A stretch of 64,000 nucleotides of DNA from Aquicella lusitana (GTDB lineage Bacteria > Pseudomonadota > Gammaproteobacteria > DSM-16500): positions 62,001-126,000 of the forward strand of contig NZ_LR699114.1 in the NCBI RefSeq assembly GCF_902459475.1, written 5' to 3'. The notes beneath the pieces are model-generated. The model was not told where the DNA came from, made no database searches, and was given only the letters and a program-made list of their open reading frames with translations. Shown here piece by piece: positions 45,360-55,597 of this stretch. Made by a program: the position numbers and the translations under genes. Numbering within the stretch: position 1 is the stretch's first letter; each line of letters opens with the position of its first letter.

Positions 45360-46286
45360 ATGACTAAACGACATCTTGTGATTGCAACCCGCGAGAGCCC
45401 GCTTGCCCTGCAGCAGGCTGAATCGATCAAACAGTTATTAATTGCCCATCACCCGCATTTGTCCGTTGATTTGCTTGGCATCACCACGCAAGCGGATAAG
45501 CGGCTGGACGTGACCTTAACAGAAATCGGTGGAAAGGGGTTGTTTGTAAAGGAATTGGAGGAAGCGCTTCTGGACGGACGTGCCGATATTGCGGCGCATT
45601 CCATGAAAGATGTGCCGATGGATTTGCCGCCTGGGCTGAGCTTGCCAGTGATGATTGAGCGTGAAGACCCGCGGGATGTATTTGTCTCCAACAACTACGC
45701 TTCGCTCGATCAAATGGGCAGCGGGACTGCACTGGGGACGTCCAGTTTGCGGCGCCAGACCCAGTTGCGCGCGCAGCGCCCGGATCTGGCCTTTGAGAAT
45801 TTGCGCGGCAATATCCATACACGACTTAAGCGTCTTGATAAAGGGGATTTCGATGCCATCGTGCTGGCAGCGGCGGGTCTTAAGCGCATGCATCTGGATG
45901 CGCGCATCCGCAGTTATCTGTCCGTTGAGCAGTCCTTGCCTGCGGCGGGACAAGGTGCCTTGGGCATTGAATGCCGGGAAGAGGACGAGCCTATTCTGTC
46001 GCTGATTAAGCCACTCAATCATGCGGTCACTTATGCTTGCGTGAGTGCCGAGCGCGCGCTTTGCCGCCGGTTGGGCGGTGGCTGTAAGGTGCCGGTTGCG
46101 GCTTATGCGCAGATTCATCATGGTTTGCTGACTTTGCACGGTCTTGTCGCAAACCGTAACGGGACGCGTATTCTCCGTGTCAGGCATGAGGGCGATCCTC
46201 ATTGTGCAGATAGCGTCGGGATACGTGCCGCGGAAGAATTAATACAGCAGGGTGCTGAGAAAATTTTAAAAGAATTTATTGATTAA
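45360..46286 (+). CDS. hemC: hydroxymethylbilane synthase (porphobilinogen deaminase)
   Basis: 308 residues. Assembles four porphobilinogens into the linear tetrapyrrole. Conserved TRESPLALQQA, AAHSMKDVPMDLP, GTSSLRRQTQL and LGGGCKVPVAAYA (the Cys that carries the dipyrromethane cofactor) are all present. Head of the hemC-hemD-hemX-hemY run; hemD follows immediately. Confidence 0.97.
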   Translation: MTKRHLVIATRESPLALQQAESIKQLLIAHHPHLSVDLLGITTQADKRLDVTLTEIGGKGLFVKELEEALLDGRADIAAHSMKDVPMDLPPGLSLPVMIEREDPRDVFVSNNYASLDQMGSGTALGTSSLRRQTQLRAQRPDLAFENLRGNIHTRLKRLDKGDFDAIVLAAAGLKRMHLDARIRSYLSVEQSLPAAGQGALGIECREEDEPILSLIKPLNHAVTYACVSAERALCRRLGGGCKVPVAAYAQIHHGLLTLHGLVANRNGTRILRVRHEGDPHCADSVGIRAAEELIQQGAEKILKEFID

Positions 46287-46293
46287 GCAGCTT

Positions 46294-47088
46294 ATGAACG
46301 ATTCAGCCTGTCTCACTATTCTGGTAACGCGTCCTGATCCCGCGGGATCAATGCTTTGTGCGCTGATTAAAGCAGAAGGAGATCAGGCGGTGCATCTTCC
46401 CGCAATGCGTTTTGAGCCGCTAGTGGATCAACCCGATTTTCAGTCCGCACTCGATCATCTGGGGGAGCAGGACTGGGTGCTCTTCGTCAGCCCGCAGGCG
46501 GTTTATGCCAGTATTGCAGCGATTCGGAAGAAATGGCCTGTGCTGCCGCCACAGCTTAAATTTGCCGCCGTAGGTGAAGGCACGGCGAAGGCATTGAAAG
46601 AGGCGGGTTATTTGATGGCTGTGCATCCGCAGGGAGAATGGAACAGTGAAAGCGTGCTGGAATTGCCGGCTTTTCGGTCGGTAGCAGGCCAAAAAATTGC
46701 AATCATTCAGGGCGAAGGCGGTCGCGAGCGTTTACCTAAAGCCTTGGCTGACCGCGGCGCGACAATCACACAGCTCATCGCGTATCAGCGCCAATTGCCC
46801 AATGTGGAAATGGCGCCTTTTATTAAATTATTAAACCAGCGGGGGTTAGATGCAGTGATCTGCACTTCGTTTGAAGGCGTGCAAAATATTAAAAAATTAT
46901 TTACGGACGCAAGCTGGCCCATTCTCCGCAGCACACCGCTTATTGTGGTCAGCGAAAGGATAAAAACGCTTGCACACGCTTTGGGTTTTCAGACAATATG
47001 GGTAGCACGCAACGCAAGCCATCCTGCTATTTTGGAATGTCTAGTGCAGAAAAGGAAGGAAATATGGCAGATAAAACAGACGAAATAA
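46294..47088 (+). CDS. hemD: uroporphyrinogen-III synthase
   Basis: 264 residues from the ATG at 46294, seven bases after hemC; a TTG 15 bases earlier is the only alternative. The fold is weakly conserved, but LVTRPDPAG at the N-terminus, FVSPQAVYA, AVGEGTAKAL, GEGGRERLPKAL and TSFEGVQNI mark the family. It closes the tetrapyrrole ring. The end overlaps hemX by 25 bases, so translation is coupled. Confidence 0.93.
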   Translation: MNDSACLTILVTRPDPAGSMLCALIKAEGDQAVHLPAMRFEPLVDQPDFQSALDHLGEQDWVLFVSPQAVYASIAAIRKKWPVLPPQLKFAAVGEGTAKALKEAGYLMAVHPQGEWNSESVLELPAFRSVAGQKIAIIQGEGGRERLPKALADRGATITQLIAYQRQLPNVEMAPFIKLLNQRGLDAVICTSFEGVQNIKKLFTDASWPILRSTPLIVVSERIKTLAHALGFQTIWVARNASHPAILECLVQKRKEIWQIKQTK

Positions 47089-48104
47089 CGGAAGCGAAAC
47101 AGCCGGATAAAACCTCAAACCGCAAGGGGATCAACTGGGCCGCTCTGGGTATTTTCTTTTCCACGCTTGCCATCGTCATTTTTGTTTGCGCTTTTGGGTA
47201 TGGCTATTTTCAACTGGCGAAAGTGAACACGTCACTGGCTCGCATGGTGTCTGGCCTGGATAGACAGGCACAAAAAAACCAAAAAGACATCGCAGCTTTA
47301 CAGGCTTCTCAGGAGGCGATGCAGCTTACCGTGCAAAAATCACAGGAACTTTCCAGTAAACAAGAGCAAATGATTGCTAACTGGGAGGCAGCTCAACAGG
47401 GCAATCTTGACAAATGGTATGTGGCGGAAGCGCAATACCTCGTTAAGCTGGCGGATGACCAGTTGCAATTCAATCATAATGTCGCTGCAGCCACGACATT
47501 AATCACACGAGCTGACCGCATATTACAGAAAGTGCAGGCGCCTGATTTGCTTGAAATTCGCAAATCACTCGCAGCAGACCTTGCTCGCTTACAGGCGGTG
47601 CCCCAAGTGGATACGACGGCGCTTTATTTACAGTTAACGGCGCTTAATCATCAAATAGACCAACTGCCCTTGCCGCCGCGACCGCTTAAAACGGAAACGG
47701 CGTCAGCCGTGACAGAGACCAAAGACATGCCATGGTGGAAAGCAGGGTTATATCGCAGTTGGGATTCGCTGCGTAAAATCGTGATCGTTCGTTACGATGC
47801 TTCACCTTCACTTCCGCTCGTCATGCCAGAGGAGAAGGCGTTTCTCTATCAGAATATGCATGCACAAATGGAAGGTGCCATGTGGGCCGTGCTGCATCGC
47901 GACATGCCTGTTTATCAAACCAGTCTTGCGCGCGTAATGGTCTGGACGCACCGTTATTTTGATCAGGATGCACAGGCTACCCAGGTCATGCTGCAGCAGT
48001 TACAGGAATTGATTAAAGTCAATGTAGAGCCGCCGACGGTTAATTTTGCCAACTCGTTACAGCTTTTTGACCAGTATTTTGCGAAAGCGGGCGCGGCGCA
48101 ATAG
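47064..48104 (+). CDS. hemX: HemX-family membrane protein
   Basis: 346 residues from MADKTDEITE, with AAGGAA upstream. A short cytoplasmic N-terminus, one transmembrane helix (about 23-48) and then a periplasmic coiled-coil and helical domain, the classical gammaproteobacterial HemX layout. Once annotated as a methyltransferase, but it has no such motif; it is thought to organise haem biosynthesis. It overlaps hemD and precedes hemY. Confidence 0.9.
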   Translation: MADKTDEITEAKQPDKTSNRKGINWAALGIFFSTLAIVIFVCAFGYGYFQLAKVNTSLARMVSGLDRQAQKNQKDIAALQASQEAMQLTVQKSQELSSKQEQMIANWEAAQQGNLDKWYVAEAQYLVKLADDQLQFNHNVAAATTLITRADRILQKVQAPDLLEIRKSLAADLARLQAVPQVDTTALYLQLTALNHQIDQLPLPPRPLKTETASAVTETKDMPWWKAGLYRSWDSLRKIVIVRYDASPSLPLVMPEEKAFLYQNMHAQMEGAMWAVLHRDMPVYQTSLARVMVWTHRYFDQDAQATQVMLQQLQELIKVNVEPPTVNFANSLQLFDQYFAKAGAAQ

Positions 48105-48114
48105 GGAGGCTCGA

Positions 48115-49338
48115 ATGCGGCGTTTAATTTTATTTTTATTATTTCTTATCGCTTCCGTCTGGGTCGGTATCAAACTGATTCATAATCCGGGTTATCTGCT
48201 CATGGTATATCAGCCATGGATGATACAAATGCCCTTGTGGTTTGCTTTATTGAGCCTCATTATCGTTTTTATTCTTTTTTATCTGCTGATTGACAGCATC
48301 GATCGGTTGCAATTTTTATGGTTCCGCATGAAAAACTGGCTGCGTTTGCGGCGCGAACACCGTTCTTATAGCAAGACGCAACAGGGCCTTGTCAAATTAA
48401 TCGAAGGACGCTGGAAAAAAGCAGAAAATCTGTTGTTGTCAGGGGCAACACAATCGCTTGAACCGCTCATGAATTATCTGGGTGCAGCGAAAGCAGCGCA
48501 TGAATTGGGTGCTTATGACAGACGTGACCGCTACATTCAAAAAGCGTACCACCTTGCGCCTGAGGCGGATCTCGCGATCGGGTTGACCCAGGCAGAGCTT
48601 GCTCTTGCGCAGGACCAGCTTGAGCAGGCGCAAGCAACATTAAACCATTTGCGCCAGTTGTCGCCGCATCATCCACGCATTCTGCAATTGTTGGAAAAAG
48701 TCTATGTACGGCTTGCGGATTGGCAAAATTTATTGGCGCTTTTGCCTGCGTTACGCAAAGCAAAAGTATTGAATGCGGAACAGGCTGTGTTATTTGAAAA
48801 AAATATTTATTGTGAAATTCTACAGGCTGCTTATCCCAAAACACGCGCTGAATTACGCGCTATTTGGGATAATGTACCCAAAGCCATGAAGAAAAATCCA
48901 GACGTGGTGTGCGCCTATGTTAAAGGGCTTCTCCTTGAACAAAATCGTTTCCAAGCGAATACGCTGCCAGATGAAGAAACGGCGAGAGAAGTTGAAGAGT
49001 TAATTCGTAGAACACTTAAGTATCAATGGCAACCGGAACTCGCTCACCTATACGGAACCCTGCCATTTACCAATCTGAACAGACAACTGGTCATTGCCGG
49101 CGCATGGCTGAAGCTTTATGGGCAAAAGCCGGAATTGTTATTGCTATTGGGCAAATTGTGCACGCAGGTGCAATTGTGGGGCAAAGCCAAAGATTATTTT
49201 CAGAAATGCCTGAACCTCAGCCCCAACGCAGACGCATCACTTGCGTATGGCAAGCTGCTTGAGCAGCTGGGTGAAACAGAGGAGGCCATGCAAAAATACC
49301 GCGAAGGTTTGGTCCAACTGGCGAGCAGGGTTGAGTAG
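48115..49338 (+). CDS. hemY: HemY-type TPR membrane protein
   Basis: 407 residues. AGGGAGG just before the ATG at 48115 decides the start. Two N-terminal membrane helices (about 4-20 and 41-59) are followed by TPR-like helical repeats (AHELGAYDRRDRYIQKAYHL, LLGKLCTQVQLWGKAKDYF). It belongs to the gammaproteobacterial HemY family, which is not the protoporphyrinogen oxidase of the same name. The stop overlaps the start of the MFS gene by one base. Confidence 0.92.
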   Translation: MRRLILFLLFLIASVWVGIKLIHNPGYLLMVYQPWMIQMPLWFALLSLIIVFILFYLLIDSIDRLQFLWFRMKNWLRLRREHRSYSKTQQGLVKLIEGRWKKAENLLLSGATQSLEPLMNYLGAAKAAHELGAYDRRDRYIQKAYHLAPEADLAIGLTQAELALAQDQLEQAQATLNHLRQLSPHHPRILQLLEKVYVRLADWQNLLALLPALRKAKVLNAEQAVLFEKNIYCEILQAAYPKTRAELRAIWDNVPKAMKKNPDVVCAYVKGLLLEQNRFQANTLPDEETAREVEELIRRTLKYQWQPELAHLYGTLPFTNLNRQLVIAGAWLKLYGQKPELLLLLGKLCTQVQLWGKAKDYFQKCLNLSPNADASLAYGKLLEQLGETEEAMQKYREGLVQLASRVE

Positions 49339-50609
49339 TGCCTCGTTCACAAATTAAATTAATCCTGCTTTCCGGTATTGGCGGTGCACTGGAATTTTTT
49401 GATTTTGTGATTTACGCTCTCTTTGCCTCTTATCTGGGGCAGGCTTTTTTTCCTCAGGCCAATCCCGTTGTGAATCTCATCAATACCTATGCCGTTTTTG
49501 CCATTGGCTATGTGGGACGTCCATTGGGCAGCATTCTGTTTGGTCACCTGGGCGATCGCTATGGGCGCAAACAGTCTTTTACCCTTGCTGCGTTTCTGAT
49601 GGCAGCCGCGACTTTTTTGATTGGCTGTTTGCCTACTTATCAGCACGTTGGATTAACCGCAACGTTGCTGCTGATTTTGTTACGCATCATTCAAGGTATT
49701 TCACTGGGCGGTGAAGTGGGTGGTGTCACGGTTTTTGTTACTGAACACGTTTCGACTGGACGGCGTGGTCTTGCGGCGGGCCTGATTTTTATGGCGATCG
49801 CTTCCGGCAATATTCTGGGCAGCTTCACTGGTTTTATGCTGACGCATTTTTTATCGGAATCAGCGCTCTACGCGTGGGGATGGCGAGTCCCCTTCTGGAT
49901 CGGATTTATTCTGGGTATGGTGGCTTACTACATTCGCCGCCGCACATTTGAAACGCCCATTTTTACGGCGCTGGATGAAAGCCAAAAACAGAGGTTTCCT
50001 TTTATGGCTTTATTAAAAACATCATGGCTGCAAGTATTGACTGGCATCAGCCTGACTGCATTGCCTGGCGCAACCTTTGCTTTATTGCTTTACATGCCGA
50101 GTTATATGTCCACCATCCTGCATTATCCTGCTGCTAACACTTACCTCAACAATATGATTGCCTTTGTCATTGTCAGTGTGTTTACAGCTGTATTTGGCTA
50201 TCTTTCAGACTATATAGGGCGGAAGCAGCTCATCCTGCTGGGTTCAATTTTAACTATTTTTATCACTTATTATTTATTCAACATGCTGCTATCGTCTTAC
50301 CACATGCTCATTTTTAATATCGGTCTTGCATTTGTTGCGGCGATTACCAATGGCTGTTATGGTTGTGCGATTGCTGAACAATTCAGGACGGAAATCCGCT
50401 ACACGGGTATGGCATTCAGCCTGAATGTGGGTGTCACTATTTTCGCAGGCGTGACGCCTCTGGTTTCCATGTTCCTATTTAATTTGACCCATGATGCTTT
50501 GGCACCCATTTATTTTCTGACGGCGTGTGCCGTGCTGAATCTGATTGGCGCGCTTGCACTGAAACAAACCTCGCCGCGTATGGCATCAGCACTGGACGCT
50601 ATAGTTTGA
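49338..50609 (+). CDS. MFS transporter, metabolite:H+ symporter (ProP-like) type
   Basis: 423 residues, about twelve membrane helices. GALEFFDFVIYALFASYLGQ at the N-terminus, GRPLGSILFGHLGDRYGRKQ (MFS loop 2-3 motif), RIIQGISLGGEVGG and GWRVPFWIGFILG are typical of the MHS family, which imports organic acids or betaine-like solutes. It starts at a GTG overlapping the hemY stop, so it is coupled to the haem operon. Substrate unknown. Confidence 0.9.
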   Translation: MPRSQIKLILLSGIGGALEFFDFVIYALFASYLGQAFFPQANPVVNLINTYAVFAIGYVGRPLGSILFGHLGDRYGRKQSFTLAAFLMAAATFLIGCLPTYQHVGLTATLLLILLRIIQGISLGGEVGGVTVFVTEHVSTGRRGLAAGLIFMAIASGNILGSFTGFMLTHFLSESALYAWGWRVPFWIGFILGMVAYYIRRRTFETPIFTALDESQKQRFPFMALLKTSWLQVLTGISLTALPGATFALLLYMPSYMSTILHYPAANTYLNNMIAFVIVSVFTAVFGYLSDYIGRKQLILLGSILTIFITYYLFNMLLSSYHMLIFNIGLAFVAAITNGCYGCAIAEQFRTEIRYTGMAFSLNVGVTIFAGVTPLVSMFLFNLTHDALAPIYFLTACAVLNLIGALALKQTSPRMASALDAIV

Positions 50610-50744
50610 ATTTTAAACACCTCTCAACTAAAATACCGTTCCTTAAAAATGGCCAACGTCCAGTTTGGGTATGTGCTAGGCTCATTGCTGGCATCACAGT
50701 GCAAAAATTAGCTATAATATAATTTGTTGATATGAGATAACCTT

Positions 50745-51248
50745 ATGGCTTTATTAGAAATTCTTCATTATCCTGATCCTCGCTTGCGCATTAAGGCCAA
50801 GCCTGTGACGCAGATAGATGATGAAATACGCAAGATTGTTGAAGACATGTATGAAACCATGTACGCAAGTCATGGGGTGGGGCTTGCTGCAACGCAAGTC
50901 GGTATCGATAAACAGATTTTTGTGATGGATGTATCCGAAACTCGTGATCAGCGCTATTGTGTCATGAATCCTGAGATTTTAAGCCGCGAAGGCACCCAAT
51001 TGGATATGGAAGGCTGCCTTTCAGTCGAAGGGACATTTGATAAGGTTGAACGCGCCGCCAAGGTACGGTTACGGGGCATGGACCTGGCGGGAAAGACGTT
51101 TGAGTTAGATGCACAAGAATTAATGGCTGCTTGTATTCAGCATGAAATTGACCATCTCAATGGTATTTTATTCATTGATCATCTTTCGCGTCTCAAGCAA
51201 GATCGGATACGCAAGAAAATCGAGAAAACCAAACGTCGGGCTGAATAG
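50745..51248 (+). CDS. def: peptide deformylase
   Basis: 167 residues. All three deformylase motifs: GVGLAATQVGI (44-54), EGCLS (89-93, metal-binding Cys91) and QHEIDHL (132-138, His133 and His137 with Glu134). Removes the formyl group from new proteins. TATAAT at 50713-50718 is a plausible -10. fmt follows, overlapping by one base. Confidence 0.97.
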   Translation: MALLEILHYPDPRLRIKAKPVTQIDDEIRKIVEDMYETMYASHGVGLAATQVGIDKQIFVMDVSETRDQRYCVMNPEILSREGTQLDMEGCLSVEGTFDKVERAAKVRLRGMDLAGKTFELDAQELMAACIQHEIDHLNGILFIDHLSRLKQDRIRKKIEKTKRRAE

Positions 51249-52198
51249 TGGCACATCCTTCCCTTAGAGTTATTTTCGCGGGTACACCCGAATTTGCGGC
51301 TGTGGCGCTTGAAGCACTGATTAATTCACCCCATCAGGTGGTATCCGTTTTTACCCAACCGGATCGTCCCTCGGGCAGGGGATTGAAACTGACCGCGAGC
51401 CCCGTAAAACAGTTGGCCATTCAATACCAGATACCTGTTTATCAGCCTACGTCACTCAAAGGGGCTTATGAGCAGGAACTGATCGCTAACGGCAAAGCAG
51501 ATGTGATGGTCGTTGCCGCCTACGGCATGTTACTGCCGGCGACTGTTTTGCGTATACCGCGCCTGGGCTGCATTAATATTCATCCCTCCCTGCTGCCGCG
51601 ATGGCGCGGAGCCGCTCCCATTCAGCGTGCTATTTATGCAGGGGATACCATAACAGGTGTCACAATTATGCAAATGGATGCAGGCCTTGATACCGGCCCG
51701 ATTTTATTGACCCGGCAATATGTCATGGATCCGGACGAGACTTCCCAAACCCTGCATGATGCGCTGGCCAAATTGGGTGCAGAAGCATTAATTGAAACGC
51801 TGAATTTACTGGCAACGGACAAGATGGAGCCCAAGACCCAGGAAAATCATCTGGCTACTTATGCGCATAAAATCACCAAGGAAGAAGCCCTGATTGACTG
51901 GACGCGCCCCGCAGTAGAGCTGGAACGCGAAATCCGCGCCTTTAATCCCTGGCCCATTGCTTATACTTCCTGGCAAGGTCAACATGTGCGGATCTGGCGG
52001 GCAAAGGCAATCGCAAAACAGCAGTCTGCCGAGCCGCGTACCATTGTGCATGCCTCACAGGATGGCATTGATATTGCTACTGGGGAAGGGGTGCTGCGTT
52101 TGCTGCAGTTACAGTTACCGGGTGGAAAAGTCTTAACGGCGGCCGATTTTTATAACGCCAAGCACAACGAACTTATTACTGGCGAAAAATTCATTTGA
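51248..52198 (+). CDS. fmt: methionyl-tRNA formyltransferase
   Basis: 316 residues. FAGTPEFA at the N-terminus, HPSLLPRWRGAAPIQRAI with the catalytic Asn-His-Asp set (INIHPS, and MDAGLDTGPIL) and the C-terminal tRNA-binding domain. Starts at a GTG overlapping the def stop. Functions with Def in the formyl-methionine cycle. rsmB follows, the usual order in gammaproteobacteria. Confidence 0.97.
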   Translation: MAHPSLRVIFAGTPEFAAVALEALINSPHQVVSVFTQPDRPSGRGLKLTASPVKQLAIQYQIPVYQPTSLKGAYEQELIANGKADVMVVAAYGMLLPATVLRIPRLGCINIHPSLLPRWRGAAPIQRAIYAGDTITGVTIMQMDAGLDTGPILLTRQYVMDPDETSQTLHDALAKLGAEALIETLNLLATDKMEPKTQENHLATYAHKITKEEALIDWTRPAVELEREIRAFNPWPIAYTSWQGQHVRIWRAKAIAKQQSAEPRTIVHASQDGIDIATGEGVLRLLQLQLPGGKVLTAADFYNAKHNELITGEKFI

Positions 52199-52255
52199 TT
52201 AGCCTGTCATTCATGATAACGACTGCTTTATCTCCATTAGTCCAAGGAAAAAAGA

Positions 52256-53560
52256 ATGAGTGTTAACCTGCGCCTGCTCGCTGCACAAATCATTAACGAT
52301 GTTACGAATGGCCGTTCTCTCTCGGATAGTTTGGATGCATCTCTGACGACGATTAAGGATGCGCGGGATCGGGCGTTTGTACAGGCGGTATCATATGGCG
52401 TTTGCCGGTTTTATACGCGACTGGATATTGTTTTAAGCCGCTTGTTAAAAAAACCCATGAAAGAAAAAGACAGTGATGTGCATGCCCTTATCTTGGTAGG
52501 TCTCTATCAACTCATGGATATGCGTGTCCCGCCCCATGCAGCAGTTGCTGAAACAGTGAATGCGGCAGACAAGCTCAAAAAATCTTGGGCTCGTGGGTTA
52601 ATTAACGCGGTACTGCGCGAGTACCTTCGTAAAAAAGAAGAAATGGACAAGGAAATAAAATCCGATCCGGAAAGTGATTATGCCCATCCTGCCTGGTGGA
52701 TTGAAGCAATCAAAGAAGCTTGGCCCGAGCACTGGGAAGCAATATTAACAGCGAACAATGCACATCCGCCTTTTGCGCTGCGTGTGAATAGACAACATCT
52801 GTTGCGCGAAGCATATCTTGAAAAGCTGGAAACGAAGGGTTTAAAAGCCTCTGTGATTCCTGAAACAGAACAGGGAATAGTGCTGGAAATGGCTGCACCC
52901 ATCGATACCCTGCCTGGTTTTTCTGCGGGTGATATTTCAGTACAGGATGGCGCCGCACAACTGGCTGCGGAAATATTAAAGCTCGCACCAAGGCAGCGGG
53001 TGCTCGACGCCTGCGCTGCGCCTGGTGGTAAGCTGACACATATAATAGAAAGGGAACCGGACTTAGCAGAAGTGATTGCTGTTGAAAAAGATCCTCTACG
53101 CATGCCGGACATCAAAGATAATCTGCTACGTCTTAAGCTCAAAGCAAAATGTATTTGTCACGATGTTGCTGCAATAAAAGACTGGTGGGATGGGCAGTTA
53201 TTTGACCGCATATTGCTGGATGCGCCCTGCTCTGCAAGCGGTGTGATTCGCCGACATCCTGATATCAAATTATTACGGCAGATTTCCGATATAAAAAGAC
53301 TCGCTCAAGAACAACTTCATTTGCTCGAAGTTTTATGGCCTTTGTTGAAGCCAGGCGGATTGCTGGTGTATGCGACATGTTCCATTTTTCCAGAGGAAAA
53401 TACAGATGTGTTGCGACGCTTTCTTGCTGTCCATGCAGACGCCGCAGAAGACAAGCTGGAAAACACTTGGGGTGTGCCGTGTGCCATCGGCAGGCAGATT
53501 CTTCCGGGGATGCATGGAATGGATGGCTTTTACTATGCGCGGGTGAGTAAAAGGCTTTAA
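52256..53560 (+). CDS. rsmB: 16S rRNA m5C967 methyltransferase
   Basis: 434 residues. An N-terminal NusB-like RNA-binding domain is followed by the SAM-dependent methyltransferase: DACAAPGGKLTHI (SAM motif I), DAPCSASGVIRRHPDIK and YATCSIFPEEN, the last two carrying the two catalytic Cys residues. AAGGA precedes the ATG. In the usual order trkA would follow; here guaC does. Confidence 0.96.
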   Translation: MSVNLRLLAAQIINDVTNGRSLSDSLDASLTTIKDARDRAFVQAVSYGVCRFYTRLDIVLSRLLKKPMKEKDSDVHALILVGLYQLMDMRVPPHAAVAETVNAADKLKKSWARGLINAVLREYLRKKEEMDKEIKSDPESDYAHPAWWIEAIKEAWPEHWEAILTANNAHPPFALRVNRQHLLREAYLEKLETKGLKASVIPETEQGIVLEMAAPIDTLPGFSAGDISVQDGAAQLAAEILKLAPRQRVLDACAAPGGKLTHIIEREPDLAEVIAVEKDPLRMPDIKDNLLRLKLKAKCICHDVAAIKDWWDGQLFDRILLDAPCSASGVIRRHPDIKLLRQISDIKRLAQEQLHLLEVLWPLLKPGGLLVYATCSIFPEENTDVLRRFLAVHADAAEDKLENTWGVPCAIGRQILPGMHGMDGFYYARVSKRL

Positions 53561-53658
53561 TTTAAATGTGAATGATGCAGAAAAAGCCGTTTCACATTCG
53601 GGTGACAGACGCGCTGTTAACGTCTAAAATTATTGATCAATGACTAATGGGGAACGCC

Positions 53659-54711
53659 ATGCGTATCGAATACGATGAGAAACTGGATTTTCGTGATGTT
53701 CTAATTCGACCTAAACGTAGCGTGTTAAAATCGAGATCAGAAGTATCCCTTGAGCGTGAATTCAAATTCAGACACAGCAAAGTCACTTGGAGCGGCGTGC
53801 CTATTATTGCAGCGAACATGGATCATACGGGTACGTTTGAAATGGCAAAAGCGTTGGCTGAACATAATCTACTAACGGCGCTCGATAAATTCATTCCCAT
53901 CGACAAATGGAAAACGTTCATCAAAGATGAGCCCGTTGCGCTTTCGCATTGTTTTGTATCCGTTGGTATTGGCGATACGGATTTTGCCAGGCTCGATGAC
54001 ATCATGAAAATAACTAATATTCCTTACATTTGTCTGGATGTGGCGAATGGTTATACGGAACGTTTTGTTTCCTGTCTTGAGCATTTGCGTGAAAAGTATC
54101 CTGATACTGTCATCATGGCGGGGAATGTTGTCACGGGTGAAATGGTGGAAGAACTAGTTTTATCAGGCGCCGACATTGTTAAAATTGGTATTGGACCAGG
54201 CTCGGTATGCACCACGCGCGAAAAAACCGGAGTAGGTTATCCGCAGCTTTCCGCAATCATTGAATGCGCTGATGCAGCGCATGGATTAGGCGGGCAGGTT
54301 TGCGCAGATGGTGGTTGCGTTACACCCGGCGATGTGGCAAAAGCATTTGCTGCGGGCGCGGACTTTGTGATGCTGGGCGGCATGTTTGCCGGGCATGATG
54401 AGTGTCTGGGTGAAGTGATCGAAATGAATGGCAGAAAAATGAAGCGTTTTTATGGCATGAGTTCTGCTGAAGCCATGGAGCGCCATCATGGAACCGTAGC
54501 TGATTATCGCGCAAGCGAAGGCCGCTCTGTGAATGTGCCTTATCGCGGGCCGGTTAAAAATACGGTTTTGGATATTCTGGGCGGCATACGTTCAACTTGC
54601 ACATATGTAGGTGCACACCGTTTAAAAGAACTTTCCAAGCGCACAACGTTTATACGGGTTGCTCGACAATTGAACGAAGTTTTTGTTCCTTACGATGTAG
54701 ACAAAAAATAA
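53659..54711 (+). CDS. guaC: GMP reductase
   Basis: 350 residues from [21 protein letters not shown], the conserved GuaC N-terminus; GGGGAA four bases upstream supports it over an ATG 12 bases earlier. NADPH-dependent conversion of GMP to IMP. The catalytic Cys184 lies in [27 protein letters not shown] and GGMFAGHDE form the phosphate and substrate loops. Monocistronic; a long imperfect hairpin follows. Confidence 0.95.
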   Translation: MRIEYDEKLDFRDVLIRPKRSVLKSRSEVSLEREFKFRHSKVTWSGVPIIAANMDHTGTFEMAKALAEHNLLTALDKFIPIDKWKTFIKDEPVALSHCFVSVGIGDTDFARLDDIMKITNIPYICLDVANGYTERFVSCLEHLREKYPDTVIMAGNVVTGEMVEELVLSGADIVKIGIGPGSVCTTREKTGVGYPQLSAIIECADAAHGLGGQVCADGGCVTPGDVAKAFAAGADFVMLGGMFAGHDECLGEVIEMNGRKMKRFYGMSSAEAMERHHGTVADYRASEGRSVNVPYRGPVKNTVLDILGGIRSTCTYVGAHRLKELSKRTTFIRVARQLNEVFVPYDVDKK

Positions 54712-54714
54712 CAA

Positions 54715-54780
54715 GATAGCTTGCATAGCATTGTTTCATTCAACTTGCAAATGTTGAATATGTATTCAATGTAAGCTATC
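54715..54780. other. long imperfect hairpin between guaC and the OMP gene
   Basis: GATAGCTTGCAT (54715-54726) can pair with ATGTAAGCTATC (54769-54780), and inside it CATTCAAC pairs with GTTGAATA. It could end guaC transcription. The right arm overlaps a possible OMP promoter, TTGAAT (54754-54759), 17 bases, TATCAT (54777-54782), so only one of the two readings may be real. Nothing else is seen up to the OMP gene. Confidence 0.4.
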
Positions 54781-54955
54781 ATTCCTCGCACTTCGTATCT
54801 GGATACTGCTCAAATTAGTTCGCTGTATTCACGGACGCTCGCAGATAGAAGGATTTATGCTCACAAAAAAATTACGGAGCATATGCCTTTTCTTCATAAC
54901 GGACGAGAATCGGTAAGGAGGATGTCAATAAATCCAAAAAAATAGGAGTGTGAAC

Positions 54956-55561
54956 ATGTTGAAAAAGTTTCTACTTGCAAGTGCTATTCTAGCCGCAACA
55001 TCCACCGCTGCTTTTGCTGACGGCCCTTATGTGGGTGCGAGCCTTGGCGCTGAAGCGGGTTCCTTCAATTTAAAAGATGACAGTGGCAGCAGCGTTGATT
55101 TCGGTGGCCGTGGTGCTGTTGGCAGCATTTTTGGCGGTTATGGCGCAACTGTTAACCAGAACATTTATCTGGGCGGTGAAGTATTTGCAAACCTGACCTC
55201 TACTTCAGCAGACATCAAAGTTGACTCAGACAACGTCAAAGACAGCATTAAAAACAAGTATGGTTATGGTATCAGCTTCATCCCAGGCGTGATGTTAAGC
55301 GATCATACCATGGTGTATGGCCGTGCCGGTCTCGTCCGTTCACGCTTTGAAGTGAAAGAGTCCGCTCCGGTCTCCAGTTCACAAAGCAAAACCTTAACAG
55401 GTGGACAATTAGGCATCGGTATCCAAACCAGCTTGACGCAGAACGTTGATCTGCGCGGTGAATATGACTACACCAGTTATCGTTCCGCCAACTTTAGCGG
55501 TAACAAACTGTCACCTGCTACTGACCAGTTCAACCTGGGCCTTATTTACAAGTTTGACTAA
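54956..55561 (+). CDS. outer-membrane beta-barrel protein
   Basis: 201 residues from the ATG at 54956, with AGGAG upstream. A clean signal peptide ends STAAFA before DGPYVG. The mature protein is an eight-strand OmpA/OmpX-like barrel: alternating strands such as YVGASLGAEAGSF and NIYLGGEVFANL, and a C-terminal strand FNLGLIYKFD whose terminal aromatic (here followed by Asp) resembles the assembly signal. A strong terminator follows. Probably a major surface porin-like protein; Coxiella-type genomes carry several. Confidence 0.88.
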   Translation: MLKKFLLASAILAATSTAAFADGPYVGASLGAEAGSFNLKDDSGSSVDFGGRGAVGSIFGGYGATVNQNIYLGGEVFANLTSTSADIKVDSDNVKDSIKNKYGYGISFIPGVMLSDHTMVYGRAGLVRSRFEVKESAPVSSSQSKTLTGGQLGIGIQTSLTQNVDLRGEYDYTSYRSANFSGNKLSPATDQFNLGLIYKFD

Positions 55562-55569
55562 TCAAACGG

Positions 55570-55597
55570 TTATCCCCGTGCTTCAGCACGGGGATAA
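55570..55597 (+). terminator. rho-independent terminator after the OMP gene
   Basis: Perfect 12-base stem TTATCCCCGTGC with its complement, loop TTCA, followed by TTTCCTTTT. Confidence 0.9.
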
